Shown here one piece after another: positions 34,301-43,209 of a stretch of 64,000 nt of DNA. Origin of the DNA: Lumbricus terrestris (taxonomy: Eukaryota > Annelida > Clitellata > Crassiclitellata > Lumbricidae). Below the pieces are notes generated by a model. That model saw only the letters and a list, made by a program, of their open reading frames with translations, did not search any database and was not told the origin of the DNA. The number at the start of each line of letters is the position of its first letter. Within the stretch, counting starts at the first letter, position 1. The stretch lies in contig OX457038.1 of NCBI GenBank assembly GCA_949752735.1, forward strand, positions 63,785,470-63,849,469, given 5' to 3'. The position numbers were made by a program, and so were the translations under genes.

Positions 34301-36419
34301 AGTAAATAAGATGCTATTGATAAAACACACCATGACGAGTCCATATCATGCAATGGGCAATGGATGTGTGGAAAGACTTAACGGAACCATCAAAGCGACG
34401 TTGAGGAAGTTGATTGGTGAACAAGCGAAAGAATGGGATCGATATATAGCTCCATTACTGTTTGCGTTGAGAGACACAGTACATGAGAGTCACGGTTTTA
34501 CACCATTCGAACTAATATTCGGCAGGTCATGCAGAGGACCAGTGCAAATATTAAAGGAGTTATGGACCAATGAGACAGTGGAAGAAGAAGTGAAAGATGT
34601 GTATACGTATATGCAGGATTTAAGAGAAAGGATTGAGGAGACTTGTGATATGGCGCAGAAGGCGATACACAAAGCGAATGCTAAAAACAAGAAATATTAT
34701 GACAGGAAAGCGAGATACCGGAAGTTGGAAATAGGTGATAAGGTGTTGTTACTATTGCCTAGTTGTAAGAACAAGATGTTAGTGAAGTGGCAAGGGCCAT
34801 ATGTTGTGAGAGAGAAGATTGGAGACTATGACTACAGAGTTGAAATCGAGAAAGGAAAGATAAAGACATATCACATTAATATATTGAAGAAATATCATGA
34901 AAGAGAAGATGCCGAGACTGTAGCATACATTTCAGCAGTGGTATATGACGGAAAAGTAGGAGAAGATGAAGAAGAAGAGATATTGGATTTGTATGTGAGT
35001 GAACAAACAGAGACCTATGAAGATGTAGATATAAATCCTAATTTGGATGAAGAACAAAAAGGAGAATTGAGGAAACTACTGAAGAAATACGAAGATATTT
35101 TTACAGACAAGCCTGGGAGAACAGACTTAGTGAAGCATGAAATACATTTGACGAGTGAAGAGCCAGTAAGACAAAGAGCGTATCCAACACCATACCATTT
35201 GCAAAAAGAAATAGATAAGGAGATTCAGACGATGTTGGACAATAAGGTGATAGAAAGATCAGAGGCAGCTTATGCAGCACCGCTGGTGGTTGTCAAGAAA
35301 TCAGACGGAAGTAATAGACTGTGTTGCAATTACAAACAGCTAAACAAATTGACAATATTTGATCCTGAGCCTATGATGACAAACGAAGATATTTTTAATA
35401 AGTTGAGTGGGAGTAGAATCTACAGCAAGTTCGATTTCTGCAAGGGTTATTGGCAGATCCCTATGAGTCCAGAATCGAAAGACTACACTATATTTGTATG
35501 TGCCAATGGAATATACAAATTCAATGTTATGCCATTCGGATTGATTAATAGTGCGTCAAGTTACAACCGATTAATTAGGAAGATTCTTCACGGAACAGAA
35601 AATCTTGAAAGTTATGTCGACGATATACTAGCGCATAATAAAGGATGGAGAGAACACTTGAAGACATTGGAAATATTTTTCGAAAGAGTCAGACAAGCGA
35701 ATTTGACATTGAAGCCAAAGAAATGTTCAATAGGATATGAAAAGATTGACTTTTTGGGACATACATTGAACAAAGATGACATAAGTCCAAAGGAGAAATC
35801 GGTAGATAAAATAGTAGACATGCCACGTCCAAAGACAAAGAAACAAGTCAGGAGTTTTCTTGGAGCGATAAATTATTATCGTAAATTTATACCACACTGT
35901 GCAGAGATCATGGCACCGTTGAGTGATCTGACAAAGAAGATGGCACCTGGAGTAGTTGAATGGAACGGAGAACTGGAAGCTAGTTTTACGATGTTGAAGA
36001 GTGAATTGGCAAAGGAACCAATTCTGAAACTACCAAACCTTGAGAAAGAGTTTATTCTTCAGACGGATGCAAGTGGAAACGGAGTAGGATGTGTAATAAT
36101 GCAGCAGTACGAGGGGATCAATCATCCCATAGCGTATGCCAGCAGGAAACTAGTGGAACGTGAGAGAAGGTATTCAGTAGAGAAAAGGGAATGCTTATCG
36201 ATCATGTGGGGAGTTAGTAGGTTCGATCGATACCTTTGTGGAAAGAAATTCATAATCGAGACAGATCATTGCGGGTTGCAATACATGAGAGAGAATAGGA
36301 TGAAAAATGCAAGGGTGATGAGATGGAGTTTGGCCCTCCAAAATTATTCCTTTAGCATAAGATACATCAAGGGGTCCAACAATGTTATGGCCGACTACCT
36401 GAGTAGAGGATTAGAGTAG
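31398..36419 (+). CDS. Gag-Pol polyprotein of a Gmr1-like Ty3/gypsy retrotransposon
   Basis: An uninterrupted 1673-codon frame. Gag: an Ala/Glu/Lys coiled coil with repeated RKAEAEAAT units (about residues 40-160), a capsid-like helical part (about 240-420), and a CCHC knuckle CFFCGEQNHKAYQC (about 478-491). Protease: YDTGAS (about 583-588). Integrase: HHCC zinc-binding (about 825-868), then DDE residues in CIDIIGE, HTDRGSQF and NGCVERLNG (about 894, 954, 991), and a GPY-type module (QGPYVV, about 1130). Reverse transcriptase (CCNYKQLNK; YVDD at about 1405) and RNase H (QTDASGNGVG, about 1554) follow. Integrase before RT is the Ty1/copia order, found among gypsy elements in the deuterostome Gmr1 group. 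It makes the capsid and copies and integrates the element. No envelope gene. The ATG at 31398 follows a leader of about 300 nt. Confidence 0.95.
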   Translation: MSVTDFEAWLEIAKQMNMEGDEMRAFIKERQAELRQERVIEREIAKEAKLAEAELKKIEIEAAAETRKAEAAAEVKRLEIEARKAEMEAEAAAETRKAEAEAATRKAEAEAATRKAEAEAATRKAEVEAATRKAEVEAAARKAETEAAMQAKKAEVELETIRSAEAEAKLNREAAETEARENRLATEAREQREHQLEIKRLEAQVRMREIDSRGEQNREHDNDYMRIGDGQQQGDHRESNKGIRNIKFPIFNESKDCLDAYLLRFERTCVAYEIRKEVWSLTLARHLEGRALEVYQRLSADEVQDYECLKTQLLKRFQLTEGGYRNKFKTSKMESGETPSSFVHRLRRYMQQWLAQAGFERTYEGVEDLLLKDQFYLTCSTELRMFIKEKGKMSLKDMLVCAESHIEAHGYKYSEQSVKPDVKFHGDRLNSRPFEHRPKEQSGYNLNRSRSDGKINQGTHQNRGFSREREIATGHKVICFFCGEQNHKAYQCPKKNRGTFKHTAAAVQIFESRAHLVKPESEIQRVVEVTRGEQQMKQGEHSKIPPMYMAASAMVIKDNDGCISLEDKSEYQVTVNGNLVGCLYDTGASCCIVKRSLINEEALTGEETHCVLVDGSLRCFPLAKVYIESEHFNGEVQAMVMEQPIKPVIIGKIKGLKYMVKDERRENVTNQEPKEIIENCTEVENKGILIRKTGHEERPVGAKKTVGFSDNVIRNQDEKLMTVAVVETRAEAKKVAKYKPLKVAEMPNLNVSVKEIQELQSQDETMTKQMERAIEWDDNKDNIEDNPYVIKKGLLYKRYKEAQKDEVKWQLMVPKPLRDKVLTVAHNSLLSAHLGMRKTHDKILNEFYWPGIGQDIRRYVLSCDICQKSVDKKVNHKAPMGHLPVLDVPFKHICIDIIGEVNPMSARGYRYILTIIDLSTRYPEAIPLKGISTEEVAEALFGFYCRMGVPQKIHTDRGSQFTSELMAEVNKMLLIKHTMTSPYHAMGNGCVERLNGTIKATLRKLIGEQAKEWDRYIAPLLFALRDTVHESHGFTPFELIFGRSCRGPVQILKELWTNETVEEEVKDVYTYMQDLRERIEETCDMAQKAIHKANAKNKKYYDRKARYRKLEIGDKVLLLLPSCKNKMLVKWQGPYVVREKIGDYDYRVEIEKGKIKTYHINILKKYHEREDAETVAYISAVVYDGKVGEDEEEEILDLYVSEQTETYEDVDINPNLDEEQKGELRKLLKKYEDIFTDKPGRTDLVKHEIHLTSEEPVRQRAYPTPYHLQKEIDKEIQTMLDNKVIERSEAAYAAPLVVVKKSDGSNRLCCNYKQLNKLTIFDPEPMMTNEDIFNKLSGSRIYSKFDFCKGYWQIPMSPESKDYTIFVCANGIYKFNVMPFGLINSASSYNRLIRKILHGTENLESYVDDILAHNKGWREHLKTLEIFFERVRQANLTLKPKKCSIGYEKIDFLGHTLNKDDISPKEKSVDKIVDMPRPKTKKQVRSFLGAINYYRKFIPHCAEIMAPLSDLTKKMAPGVVEWNGELEASFTMLKSELAKEPILKLPNLEKEFILQTDASGNGVGCVIMQQYEGINHPIAYASRKLVERERRYSVEKRECLSIMWGVSRFDRYLCGKKFIIETDHCGLQYMRENRMKNARVMRWSLALQNYSFSIRYIKGSNNVMADYLSRGLE

Positions 36420-36563
36420 AGTAGGTTGCAATAAGGTAAATGTATAGTTGTAAATAAGTAAGTGAAGTATAGTAGTTCTGTATGATATCTAAAGTAAGTT
36501 AAAGAAGTTTATTAGGTTAGTTTGTCAAGTAGGTGAGTTTGATAAAGCCTGTAAACAGACTTT

Positions 36564-36578
36564 TGAAGGAGGGGCATT
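36564..36578 (+). promoter_or_regulatory. candidate polypurine tract
   Basis: tgaaggaggggcatt lies immediately inside the right terminal repeat, the position of the plus-strand primer of an LTR element. It is not directly followed by TGTAGCGG, as a normally oriented 3' LTR would require, but by ctctTGTCAC. Confidence 0.5.
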
Positions 36579-37624
36579 CTCTTGTCACTACCCCCTATAT
36601 TCAGGATTTATTAAGTCTAGAATATTGAAGGTGAACTTTATGCTCAGAGGCTGTTGGGTGAATAATGGTATAATAGCAACCTACGACCTAGAACAAATGA
36701 GACTGTGATTAATATAAAGATATAATTTAAAATAACATTTCAGTCAATAAATGCAATTCAAAGAAGAGAATCTTATCTACCTATTTGTGGCGTATTAATT
36801 ATAATAATATTATGTGTATTTCTTATCTTTCCACATCGTCCTTCTGGTGGATGTAGAAATGCTTTTCAACTTCCGCAGGGAATGGATTGAAGGGAAAGTT
36901 GAAGAAGGTCGCGGTCTTCTCACTTGCCGTCAGTCCAGATTTCTCGTTAGTTGCTTGGTCGATGGGTACTGTAGCTTGAAACAGTAACCCAGCGTGTTTC
37001 TCCTTCTTCCTCGGATTTCGTCGAGCATAGGAATTCGCCCGTCGCTCAACCGATTCTTCCTCCTCGTCTTGCTGCAAATGTTTCACCACGGATCGCTTCA
37101 GAGTTCGATCCCAACTTCAACGTTCGACCGATTCGCAAATCGTCGCCAAGAGTCACACTGCTTCGCACAGTTCACTCGCTTCGCCTCGGAACTTCGCTTC
37201 AAACGTCTCAAAGTTCGATAGTGGGACAAGTCGACAACGTGTCGCTTTCCACACCCATAAATCAAGTTCCAGATATTCGAATTACCAACGAATGGCTCCG
37301 TATTTGCCGACGGACTCCATCGCTCGAAATATCTTTTCGACCCTCTCCTTGCTCAGCTCCATCGATGACTGGGTATCGTTTGGCAAAATGTTTACCGTCT
37401 GCTTTCGTTAACGCTGCTTTCAGCCGCTCCGTAATGTTGAGTCAATTGTTGTAGCGCATGTTGATTTCATTATTATTAATAATTGTTATATTAAGCCACA
37501 AATTATGATTAAATATATTTCTAAATACGCCACCAATTATCTAACTTAATTCTTACCTACATTAATCATTATACATAGCATTGTTTAATAGGTTTTGTTT
37601 GACAAGAAGCATTCAACCGCTACA
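36579..37624 (-). repeat. right terminal inverted repeat (LTR-like)
   Basis: Exact-length reverse complement of 30043-31088 (both 1046 bp). Ends CCGCTACA next to GATAC. Carries the same coding-like segment in reverse. Confidence 0.9.
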
Positions 37625-37629
37625 GATAC

Positions 37630-38458
37630 CACTGTTTTTATCTCCTCTGATACTGTAAATGACTTATTTGAATGCATGAACTCTGAATTAATCCATTTGT
37701 CTAATTGGTTTAACGCTAACTCCTTATCTCTTAACATTAAAAAATCTAATTACATCTTATTTTCCAGTATAGGAAAGAAGATCCCTGAAGACCCATCTAA
37801 GACTATCACCCTTAACAATATCCCTATTAACCGAGTATCACAGACTAAATTTCTGGGATTAATCATTGATGAGCATCTTAGATGGAATTTCCATATTACC
37901 CTTGTCAAAAATAAGATTGCTAAATCTATTGGAATAATTAATAGGCTCAAAAATATCCTTCCCCCTCCCACGCTTAAAACTCTCTATAGCACCTTTGTCT
38001 TACCTTATCTTAATTATGGTATTATAATATGGGGAGGTGGATACAAAACTCACCTGGAACCCTTGCTACTATTACAGAAACGTGCTGTTAGAATCATCTC
38101 AGGCTCCCACCACCTGGCTACCTCTGCAGGCCTATTTAAAAACCTTGACCTTTTATCTGTTTATGACCTTTATAAACTCCATCTAGCAGTATTTATGCAC
38201 CGTCATCAGAATCACTTACTACCCAGTCTTTTTAGGGACTATTTCATAACTAATGCTGCTATCCACAACTATAACACTAGATCACGCTTCAACTTACATC
38301 AGAAACCTTGTAATACTAACACCAAACAATTCACTGTCAGACTCTCAGGACCTAAACTATGGAATAACATTGACCCTTGCATCCGCTCCATCAAATCTGT
38401 TAACTCATTTAAGTTGGCCTTTAAAAAACAGTTACTTAAAATCGATGATTCCATCTAA
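37630..38458 (+). CDS. LINE reverse transcriptase, C-terminal part
   Basis: Continues the ORF begun at 27554: after the FADD motif it reads TVFISSDTVNDLF, LSNWFNANSLSLNIKKSN, TKFLGLIIDEHLRWNFHI, and the C-terminal GPKLWNNI block, ending at a stop in 38456-38458. The frame is uninterrupted and in phase with the upstream part once the insertion and one GATAC are removed. Confidence 0.9.
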
Positions 38459-38939
38459 GTCTTTTTATTAAGTTAATAGCCAACCCTATCCTCGTTATCG
38501 GTTCTAGTTATTTACCTTGTTTCCTTACTTAGTCTTAAGTTTGTTGGGGACGACTAGATAAGCATTAGCTTCTTCTCCTCACGAGTCGATTCACTTAACC
38601 TTCTAATACTCTACTATCTATTTGCATATTTAAATGTACTCATAATTATGTTTTTCTCATTTCTTCGCATTTGTCTATTTAAAAATGCATTGTGATCAGT
38701 AGTATGTACACTGAATCGATTCAATAAATTTGATTTGATTGATTTGATTTGATTGATTTGATCCATCTTGAGAATGGAAGAGAATGAAACTTCAAGAATA
38801 ACTTTCCAGAGTCACAAGTAACTGCTGTCTCAACTGCTGTTGTTGATGGTAAGACGGGTGCCGTCTTAACATCAACAGCAACATCATCCACAATTGAAGT
38901 CTCAGCTCTTGTCTCGACTCTTGTCTCGGCGTCAGCAGG

Positions 38940-39031
38940 ATCACCTTCCACCGTTGAACTGCTGATATGTCTTCCTTCATTCTATTCACCGGCCATTGCC
39001 CTCGAATATTCTTTGACTTGAATGTTCTTGG
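38940..39031 (-). pseudogene. pogo-like transposase N-terminal remnant
   Basis: The minus strand from 39031 reads MPRTFKSKNIRGQWPVNRMK, resembling the start of pogo-type transposases (MPR-K-K--R--W----M--A), where a Psq-like helix-turn-helix should follow. After about 25 residues the frame breaks. It lies on the far side of the nested LINE from the C-terminal remnant at 26780-27290. Confidence 0.45.
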
Positions 39032-39217
39032 CATGTCTACTGTTTCGTAAATAACTAATAATAAATGTAGTAGATTATAATAATTGGTAATAGGGCCTAA
39101 GAGTAATGCAATAGGCCCAACATAACCTATGGCATAAAGAGATTCAGTCACTGTTATGTTGAAACATGATAGAATTCAATTAAAATAGGCTCTATATGGC
39201 ATGGTCCATGCAACCCC

Positions 39218-39265
39218 ACTGTGAAGGGGTTGCATGGACCATGGTCCATGCAACCCCTTCACAGT
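39218..39265. repeat. 48-bp perfect palindrome
   Basis: actgtgaaggggttgcatgg is followed without spacer by its exact complement, centred at 39241/39242. It is built from the GGTCCATGCAACCCC word of the pogo-like element end. Confidence 0.95.
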
Positions 39266-39687
39266 AGGTCCATACAACCCCAAACAGCGTCCACGTGTAC
39301 TGTCGCAGCTAAACAACATAATATAACTCACGGTGCACGAAAGTACATGACCTTCAAATGCGCAATAGTTCAACGAAAAAAATGATATATTGGTTGTATT
39401 TACCCGCCGTTTGCAGGAAGTCGTTATTCATGATGGCAAATATAAAAAAAATAACAATTCGCAAACTTTCGACGTGATATAATTTTTCGCTCGTAAATTT
39501 TTTTAAACAGTGTCTGGGACACCCATGCCATAGAGTAGTATTATGAAATAGAGCAGTCATAGAAACAAACTTCATTAAATGGCAGTTACGTAATAATCTG
39601 TTGGGTTTCTCATGACGGTCCATATAACCCCAGGGTCCATGCAACCCCAAGTTACCTTACCTCTATTTCATAATACTACCTAATCTA

Positions 39688-40648
39688 CACCGTGTCTCAA
39701 TAAAAAAAGGTGCAAAATTGTTCTTGTCATAACTTTGTCAAATTTCCACCAATCTTAATAACTTTTGGTAGGTAGACGGCAAAATGGCCAAAATTTCATG
39801 CTATATAGAAATTTTTCACCTCACCTGACTCATTTCACCGCACTACCTTGTTAAACACATATGTACCAATTTTTCATATAGCGCTTACATTTTAATACTT
39901 CCAACAAACTATCTGACGTCTGAATTAGCACGCAATAAAGTAAATAGCACAGTTTCTTAATTGTTATGACAGATCTGCTTAAAAGTGTTAGAATTGGTGC
40001 TCGAAATGTGCCCCGCATGCACGGACACAAGCGCTAAGACGGCGACGCCACTGGACGATAGTACCATCAACAATCGACTGGTCAAAGCGCGCCCACTCGT
40101 CGATCAGACTCGTTTTGAGTTCGTCGACACTGGCTATTCTGGACCGGTAAACCTTCTCCTGCAGCACACTTCATATGCTATAGTCGACTGGGTTAAGATC
40201 TGGTGAATTCGGCGGCCACAGAGTTGGAGGAATGATGTCGGGCGTCTCTCGCTCTAGGAAAGAGACGGTGTCGCACGCTTGATGCGCCGGGGCGCCATCC
40301 TGTTGAAAAACAATAAACTCGCCCTGGGATACCCGGCGTATGTATGACGGTGTCTTCTGGGCAAGAAGGTTGTCGCGATAGTAGGCCTATGACCCATTCA
40401 CTTTGACATCCGGCTCGATGCAATGGATTTCAGTGCTGCCAAGTTTCGAGACGCCGTTATATGAAAAATTGGTACATCTGTGTTTAACAAGGCAGTGCGG
40501 TGAAATGAGTCAGGTGAGGTGGAAAATTTCTATATAGCATGAAATTTCAGCCATTTGCCGTCTACCTACCAAAAGTTATTAAGATTGGTGAAAATTTGAC
40601 AAAGTTATGACAAAAACAATTTTGCACCTTTTTTATTGAGACACGGTG
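39688..40648 (-). mobile_element. decayed mariner/Tc1-like element with about 200-bp TIRs
   Basis: Ends CACCGTGTCTCAATAAAAAA in inverted orientation, each next to TA (39686-39687, 40649-40650). The TIRs match over about 200 bp (39688-39890 / 40447-40648), including caccaatcttaataactttt. The middle keeps only part of a transposase on the minus strand, so the element is internally deleted. Confidence 0.9.
40168..40318 (-). pseudogene. mariner/Tc1 transposase fragment
   Basis: The minus strand reads FQQDGAPAHQACDTVSFLER, then IIPPTLWPPNSPDLNPVDYS and a stop. These are the second catalytic Asp region (QQDGAPAH) and the PDLNPVDY region of IS630/Tc1/mariner transposases. The N-terminal DNA-binding part and the first catalytic Asp are missing. 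Confidence 0.85.
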
Positions 40649-40650
40649 TA

Positions 40651-41035
40651 TATCTATAAGGAATGATGTGACTATGTTTGTATGTATGTGTGTATGTGAC
40701 TTTGTCCAGAATGCACGCTCACAGTTTTTGAGCTTTTCACTCCAAACCTTCACTACTGCGTAGGTCTCGGCACCAGACGCAAAGGCGAGGGTTGGCGATT
40801 CTCTACCACCATGGGGGCCAGGGTGGGGGCGAAACCCCCCAATTGTTTTTAAAAAAACGCAGTTATTGATTTGAATTTTTTTCCTAGATAGAGGTCCATC
40901 AGAACCCCCCGGATCAGTGGTTGGCAAATCTCTACCACCAGGGGGTCCAGGGTGCGGGGGGTCAAAAACACTGATTTTCGCTAAAAATTTTCATTCGCTT
41001 GCCACATATAAAAGCAGTAATTTTAACCGTTTTAG
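40651..41035. other. no gene recognised
   Basis: Contains a repeated phrase, ctaccacca(t)gggg-ccagggtg (about 40803 and 40931), suggesting a small internal duplication. No coding. Confidence 0.4.
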
Positions 41036-41039
41036 AGGT

Positions 41040-41300
41040 GTCTAAAGTGGAGTGGAGGGGTATGATGGAGGTGAGGGGTGGAGGTGGAGGTGGTGGGGTG
41101 GGGTGGCGTAGGGGTCGAGGGGTGGGGTTGGAGATGGGTGGGGGGTTGGGGTGGGGTGGAGTGAGGGAGTGGGGTTGAGGTGGAGTGGAGGGGTGGGGGT
41201 GGGGTGGAGGGGATGGAGTGGGAGGTAGGGTGGGTGGAGTGGGGGTGGGAGGGGTTGGGGGTGGAGGGGGTGGGGTGGGGTGGGATGGGGTGGAAAATTT
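41040..41300 (+). repeat. G-rich minisatellite (GGGGT/GGAG)n
   Basis: An irregular run of ggggtgg and gtggagg units with many G-runs of three to five. It could form G-quadruplexes on the plus strand. The reverse frame gives a spurious Pro/Thr/His-rich ORF. Confidence 0.85.
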
Positions 41301-41393
41301 CGTCAAACCCAAATTTCTCCGGTGGCGTACTGGTATAGAGGTCGCAGTGTGGTGGGGTGTTGTGTGGTGGGGTTGTGGCCGGAGCGGATCAAA

Positions 41394-41430
41394 TCCTAAA
41401 TTTCCCGGGCAACGCCGGGTTCCCCAGCTA
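41394..41430 (-). repeat. CCCGGCGTTGCCCGGG dispersed motif
   Basis: tttcccgggcaacgccgggt followed by tccccagctag. In reverse it is ctagctgggga-acccggcgttgcccggg. Related copies are at 22279 and 50116, and a weak one at 47193; probably one end of an uncharacterised repeat family. Confidence 0.55.
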
Positions 41431-41524
41431 GTAATAATATAATGATGACGACAATTTCTATGGCGACGTAACACAGCACATGCCGTTACAAAGGCGCCTC
41501 TACAAACACAAACGCAATTAGTCA

Positions 41525-41700
41525 AAGGTACGCCTTAGAAAAAAAGATATGTCTTAAGTCGGGATTTGAAAGCCTCAACTGAGTTGGCCGAACGAACAGA
41601 GGTAGGCAGATTGTTCCAGCAGCGGGGGCCAGCCAGCAGTTGAAAAGCGCGTCCCCCGAAGCGTGTCCTCGTCCTCCGGACATATTATATACACTGTTTA
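41525..41700 (-). mobile_element. CR1/L2-type LINE 3' coding fragment, minus strand
   Basis: The minus strand reads LLAGPRCWNNLPTSVRSANS then FKSRLKTYLF and a stop, the C-terminal WNNLP block typical of this LINE group. No tail repeat was found. Confidence 0.65.
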
Positions 41701-42230
41701 TACAGGTCTCCTTTTGCCTAAGGCGCATACCTGATTTCAGTTACTGCATGATGCGATGGGCGGAGACTTAGGGGGACAGGGGTGGGACGGACCCCCTCAA
41801 TGTTTGTGTTGGGAGACCTCCATGCGTTTGTCCCCCTCCCCAATGGTTGTCTTAGGACATGCACATTTGATGAATATACTGGTGACGTTAAAATATAAAA
41901 TATTTAATAACGCTATAAGAAAAGAGCAAATGACGAAACGACTAAAAAAAGGTCGTCAGAAATTTCGTCGATGAAAATGAACCTACCCAACTTCTCGACC
42001 AAGTCTGCGCCTGTGCAGTGTGTGCAGTGTGTGCAGTGTGTGCATGGTGCAACGAGAAGTTTAATCATCTCGTTTTCGATGATGATTCTAAAAGAGATCA
42101 TGATTTTTGTAAGGTTTTCAGTCGACGAAACCCCTGATGAATGCCTTGCGCTTGCGTATTCTGAGAATGACATTAAACTACTTATCACACGGGATTCATT
42201 TGATTAGATTAGATTTAATAGATCCGTCGA
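41701..42230. other. repeat-derived DNA, no gene
   Basis: Holds a decayed MITE-like stretch (41755-41980, with gactaaaaaaaggtcgtcag near 41940) and a short tandem gtgcagtgt run at 42014-42041. Confidence 0.45.
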
Positions 42231-42570
42231 TGAATGGATAGATGGATGGATGGATGGATGGACGGATGAATGGATGGATGGATGATGGATGGATGGATGA
42301 TGGATGGATGATGGATGGATGGATGATGGATGGATGGATGGATAGATAGAGAGAGATGCAGGGATAGATGGGGATTGGTGAACAAATGAATAGGCGGATG
42401 AACTCATGAATGAATGGATGGTCGGTTGGATGGTTCAGATGGATGGATGGATGGATGGATGAAGATAGATCCCCAATGATGGACGAATAGATAGATGAAT
42501 TAATACATGTACCTGCAATTGACCTGGTAAATTGATGGATGGATGGATGGATGGATGGATGGATGAAGAG
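42228..42570 (+). repeat. (GGAT)n / GATGGAT-rich microsatellite cluster
   Basis: Blocks of ggat/gatggatg at 42232-42345, 42410-42460 and 42535-42566, separated by degenerate copies. The reverse frames (poly HPSI) are artefacts. Confidence 0.9.
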
Positions 42571-42650
42571 ATGTAGTTGGTTACATAGAAGGATGACAGA
42601 GTGAATGGTAAGGATGATTACTTTCAAATATTTTCATGTGCTTTACGCAG

Positions 42651-42716
42651 CCCCTGCTTTACCGCCCAGACAACCGATAAAGTCAACGGAACCTGATAGA
42701 CATGCGAAAGAATCGG
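42651..42716 (+). CDS. probable linker exon before the kinase domain
   Basis: The acceptor ctttacgcag and donor GTCAGT bracket 66 nt reading PALPPRQPIKSTEPDRHAKE. This proline-rich linker enters and leaves in phase 1, which fits the next exon at 43210. A PxLPPRxP-like segment before a kinase could bind an SH3 domain. Support is splice fit and phase only; no SH2 or SH3 exon was recognised upstream. Confidence 0.5.
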
Positions 42717-43209
42717 GTCAGTCACCATGAATGAATTTACATGCATTGCAGTATGACAAATCGTGTTTCTACTTCATGGAAACTAAAGAACTACCGAGGA
42801 AAGATATATGCCTATGTTTTAGCATACACAGCGCGTCATATAGCGGCTATGGTACTTTAAACTGTTTTATAGCACTGCACACAGTGCCATGATTCTCCGG
42901 GGTAAGGGGTTGCACTTAGCAAGGCACTATACCTTAAGAAGACATGCTACTCTTTGCGAAAAATACAGAACATTGCAAAACCGTATACCACTTTACAAAA
43001 GCTAGAGCTAGCGCTATATATAGGCCTACGTTATTTATATTATGTAATATTATATGATATTATCAGGAACAATCGTAGCATTTTATAAAAGCCACAGCGC
43101 TTTAGACAAATCTGTGGCTTAGAGAAACTATCACAGTTCAAACCGTCAAAAAGCACTTTGGACCGATATTATAGCGGTAGGCTACATCTACTGCTGATTG
43201 TTTGCATAG

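Larger units (their letters stand above)
30043..37624 (+). mobile_element. Ty3/gypsy (Gmr1-like) retroelement with inverted 1046-bp termini
   Basis: A 7582-bp insertion with GATAC target duplications. The internal part has the plan of an LTR retrotransposon: a primer-binding-like site directly after the left repeat, one intact gag-pol ORF, and a purine-rich tract directly before the right repeat. The terminal repeats (30043-31088 and 36579-37624, each 1046 bp, the compared segments identical) face each other as inverted repeats instead of direct LTRs, TGTAGCGG...CCGCTACA. The absence of divergence implies recent origin. An assembly inversion of one LTR must be excluded. Confidence 0.85.
27300..38763 (+). 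mobile_element. full-length CR1/L2-type LINE interrupted by a retroelement
   Basis: The 5' border lies near 27300, where pogo coding stops. One long ORF (27554-30042, continued 37630-38458) covers endonuclease and RT. The 3' UTR is at 38459-38720, and the tail is AATAAATTTGATTTGATTGA-like to 38763. The ORF is open on both sides of the 7.6-kb insertion, and removing the insertion with one GATAC leaves a continuous 1105-codon frame. Both insertions are therefore evolutionarily young. Confidence 0.85.
26075..39657 (-). mobile_element. pogo-like DNA transposon, split by a nested LINE
   Basis: The left end GGGTAACTTGGGGTATTATG and the right end (reverse complement AGGTAACTTGGGGTTGCATG) are inverted and each is bordered by TA (26073-26074, 39658-39659). 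Subterminal words are GGTCCATATTACCCC on the left (26265-26335) and GGTCCATGCAACCCC on the right (39200-39275, 39625-39650). Minus-strand coding remnants at 38940-39031 (N-terminus) and 26780-27290 (C-terminus) fit a pogo/Tigger-type transposase separated by the LINE at about 27300-38763. The different word variants on the two sides leave some doubt that both ends belong to one element. Confidence 0.6.

Noticed and set aside
31398..36419. Endogenous retrovirus with envelope
   Set aside because: No third ORF or membrane protein between pol and the right repeat (36420-36578 is only 159 nt).
30043..37624. Interpretation as a DIRS-type element
   Set aside because: It encodes a DDE integrase and aspartic protease, has a 5-bp target duplication and no tyrosine recombinase.
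30043..37624. Interpretation as a Ginger DNA transposon
   Set aside because: It encodes Gag, RT and RNase H in one intact frame, and Ginger lacks these.
40962..41525. Pro/Thr/His-rich 187-codon minus-strand frame
   Set aside because: Product of the G-rich minisatellite.
42196..42627. HPSI-repeat frames
   Set aside because: Products of the GGAT microsatellite.
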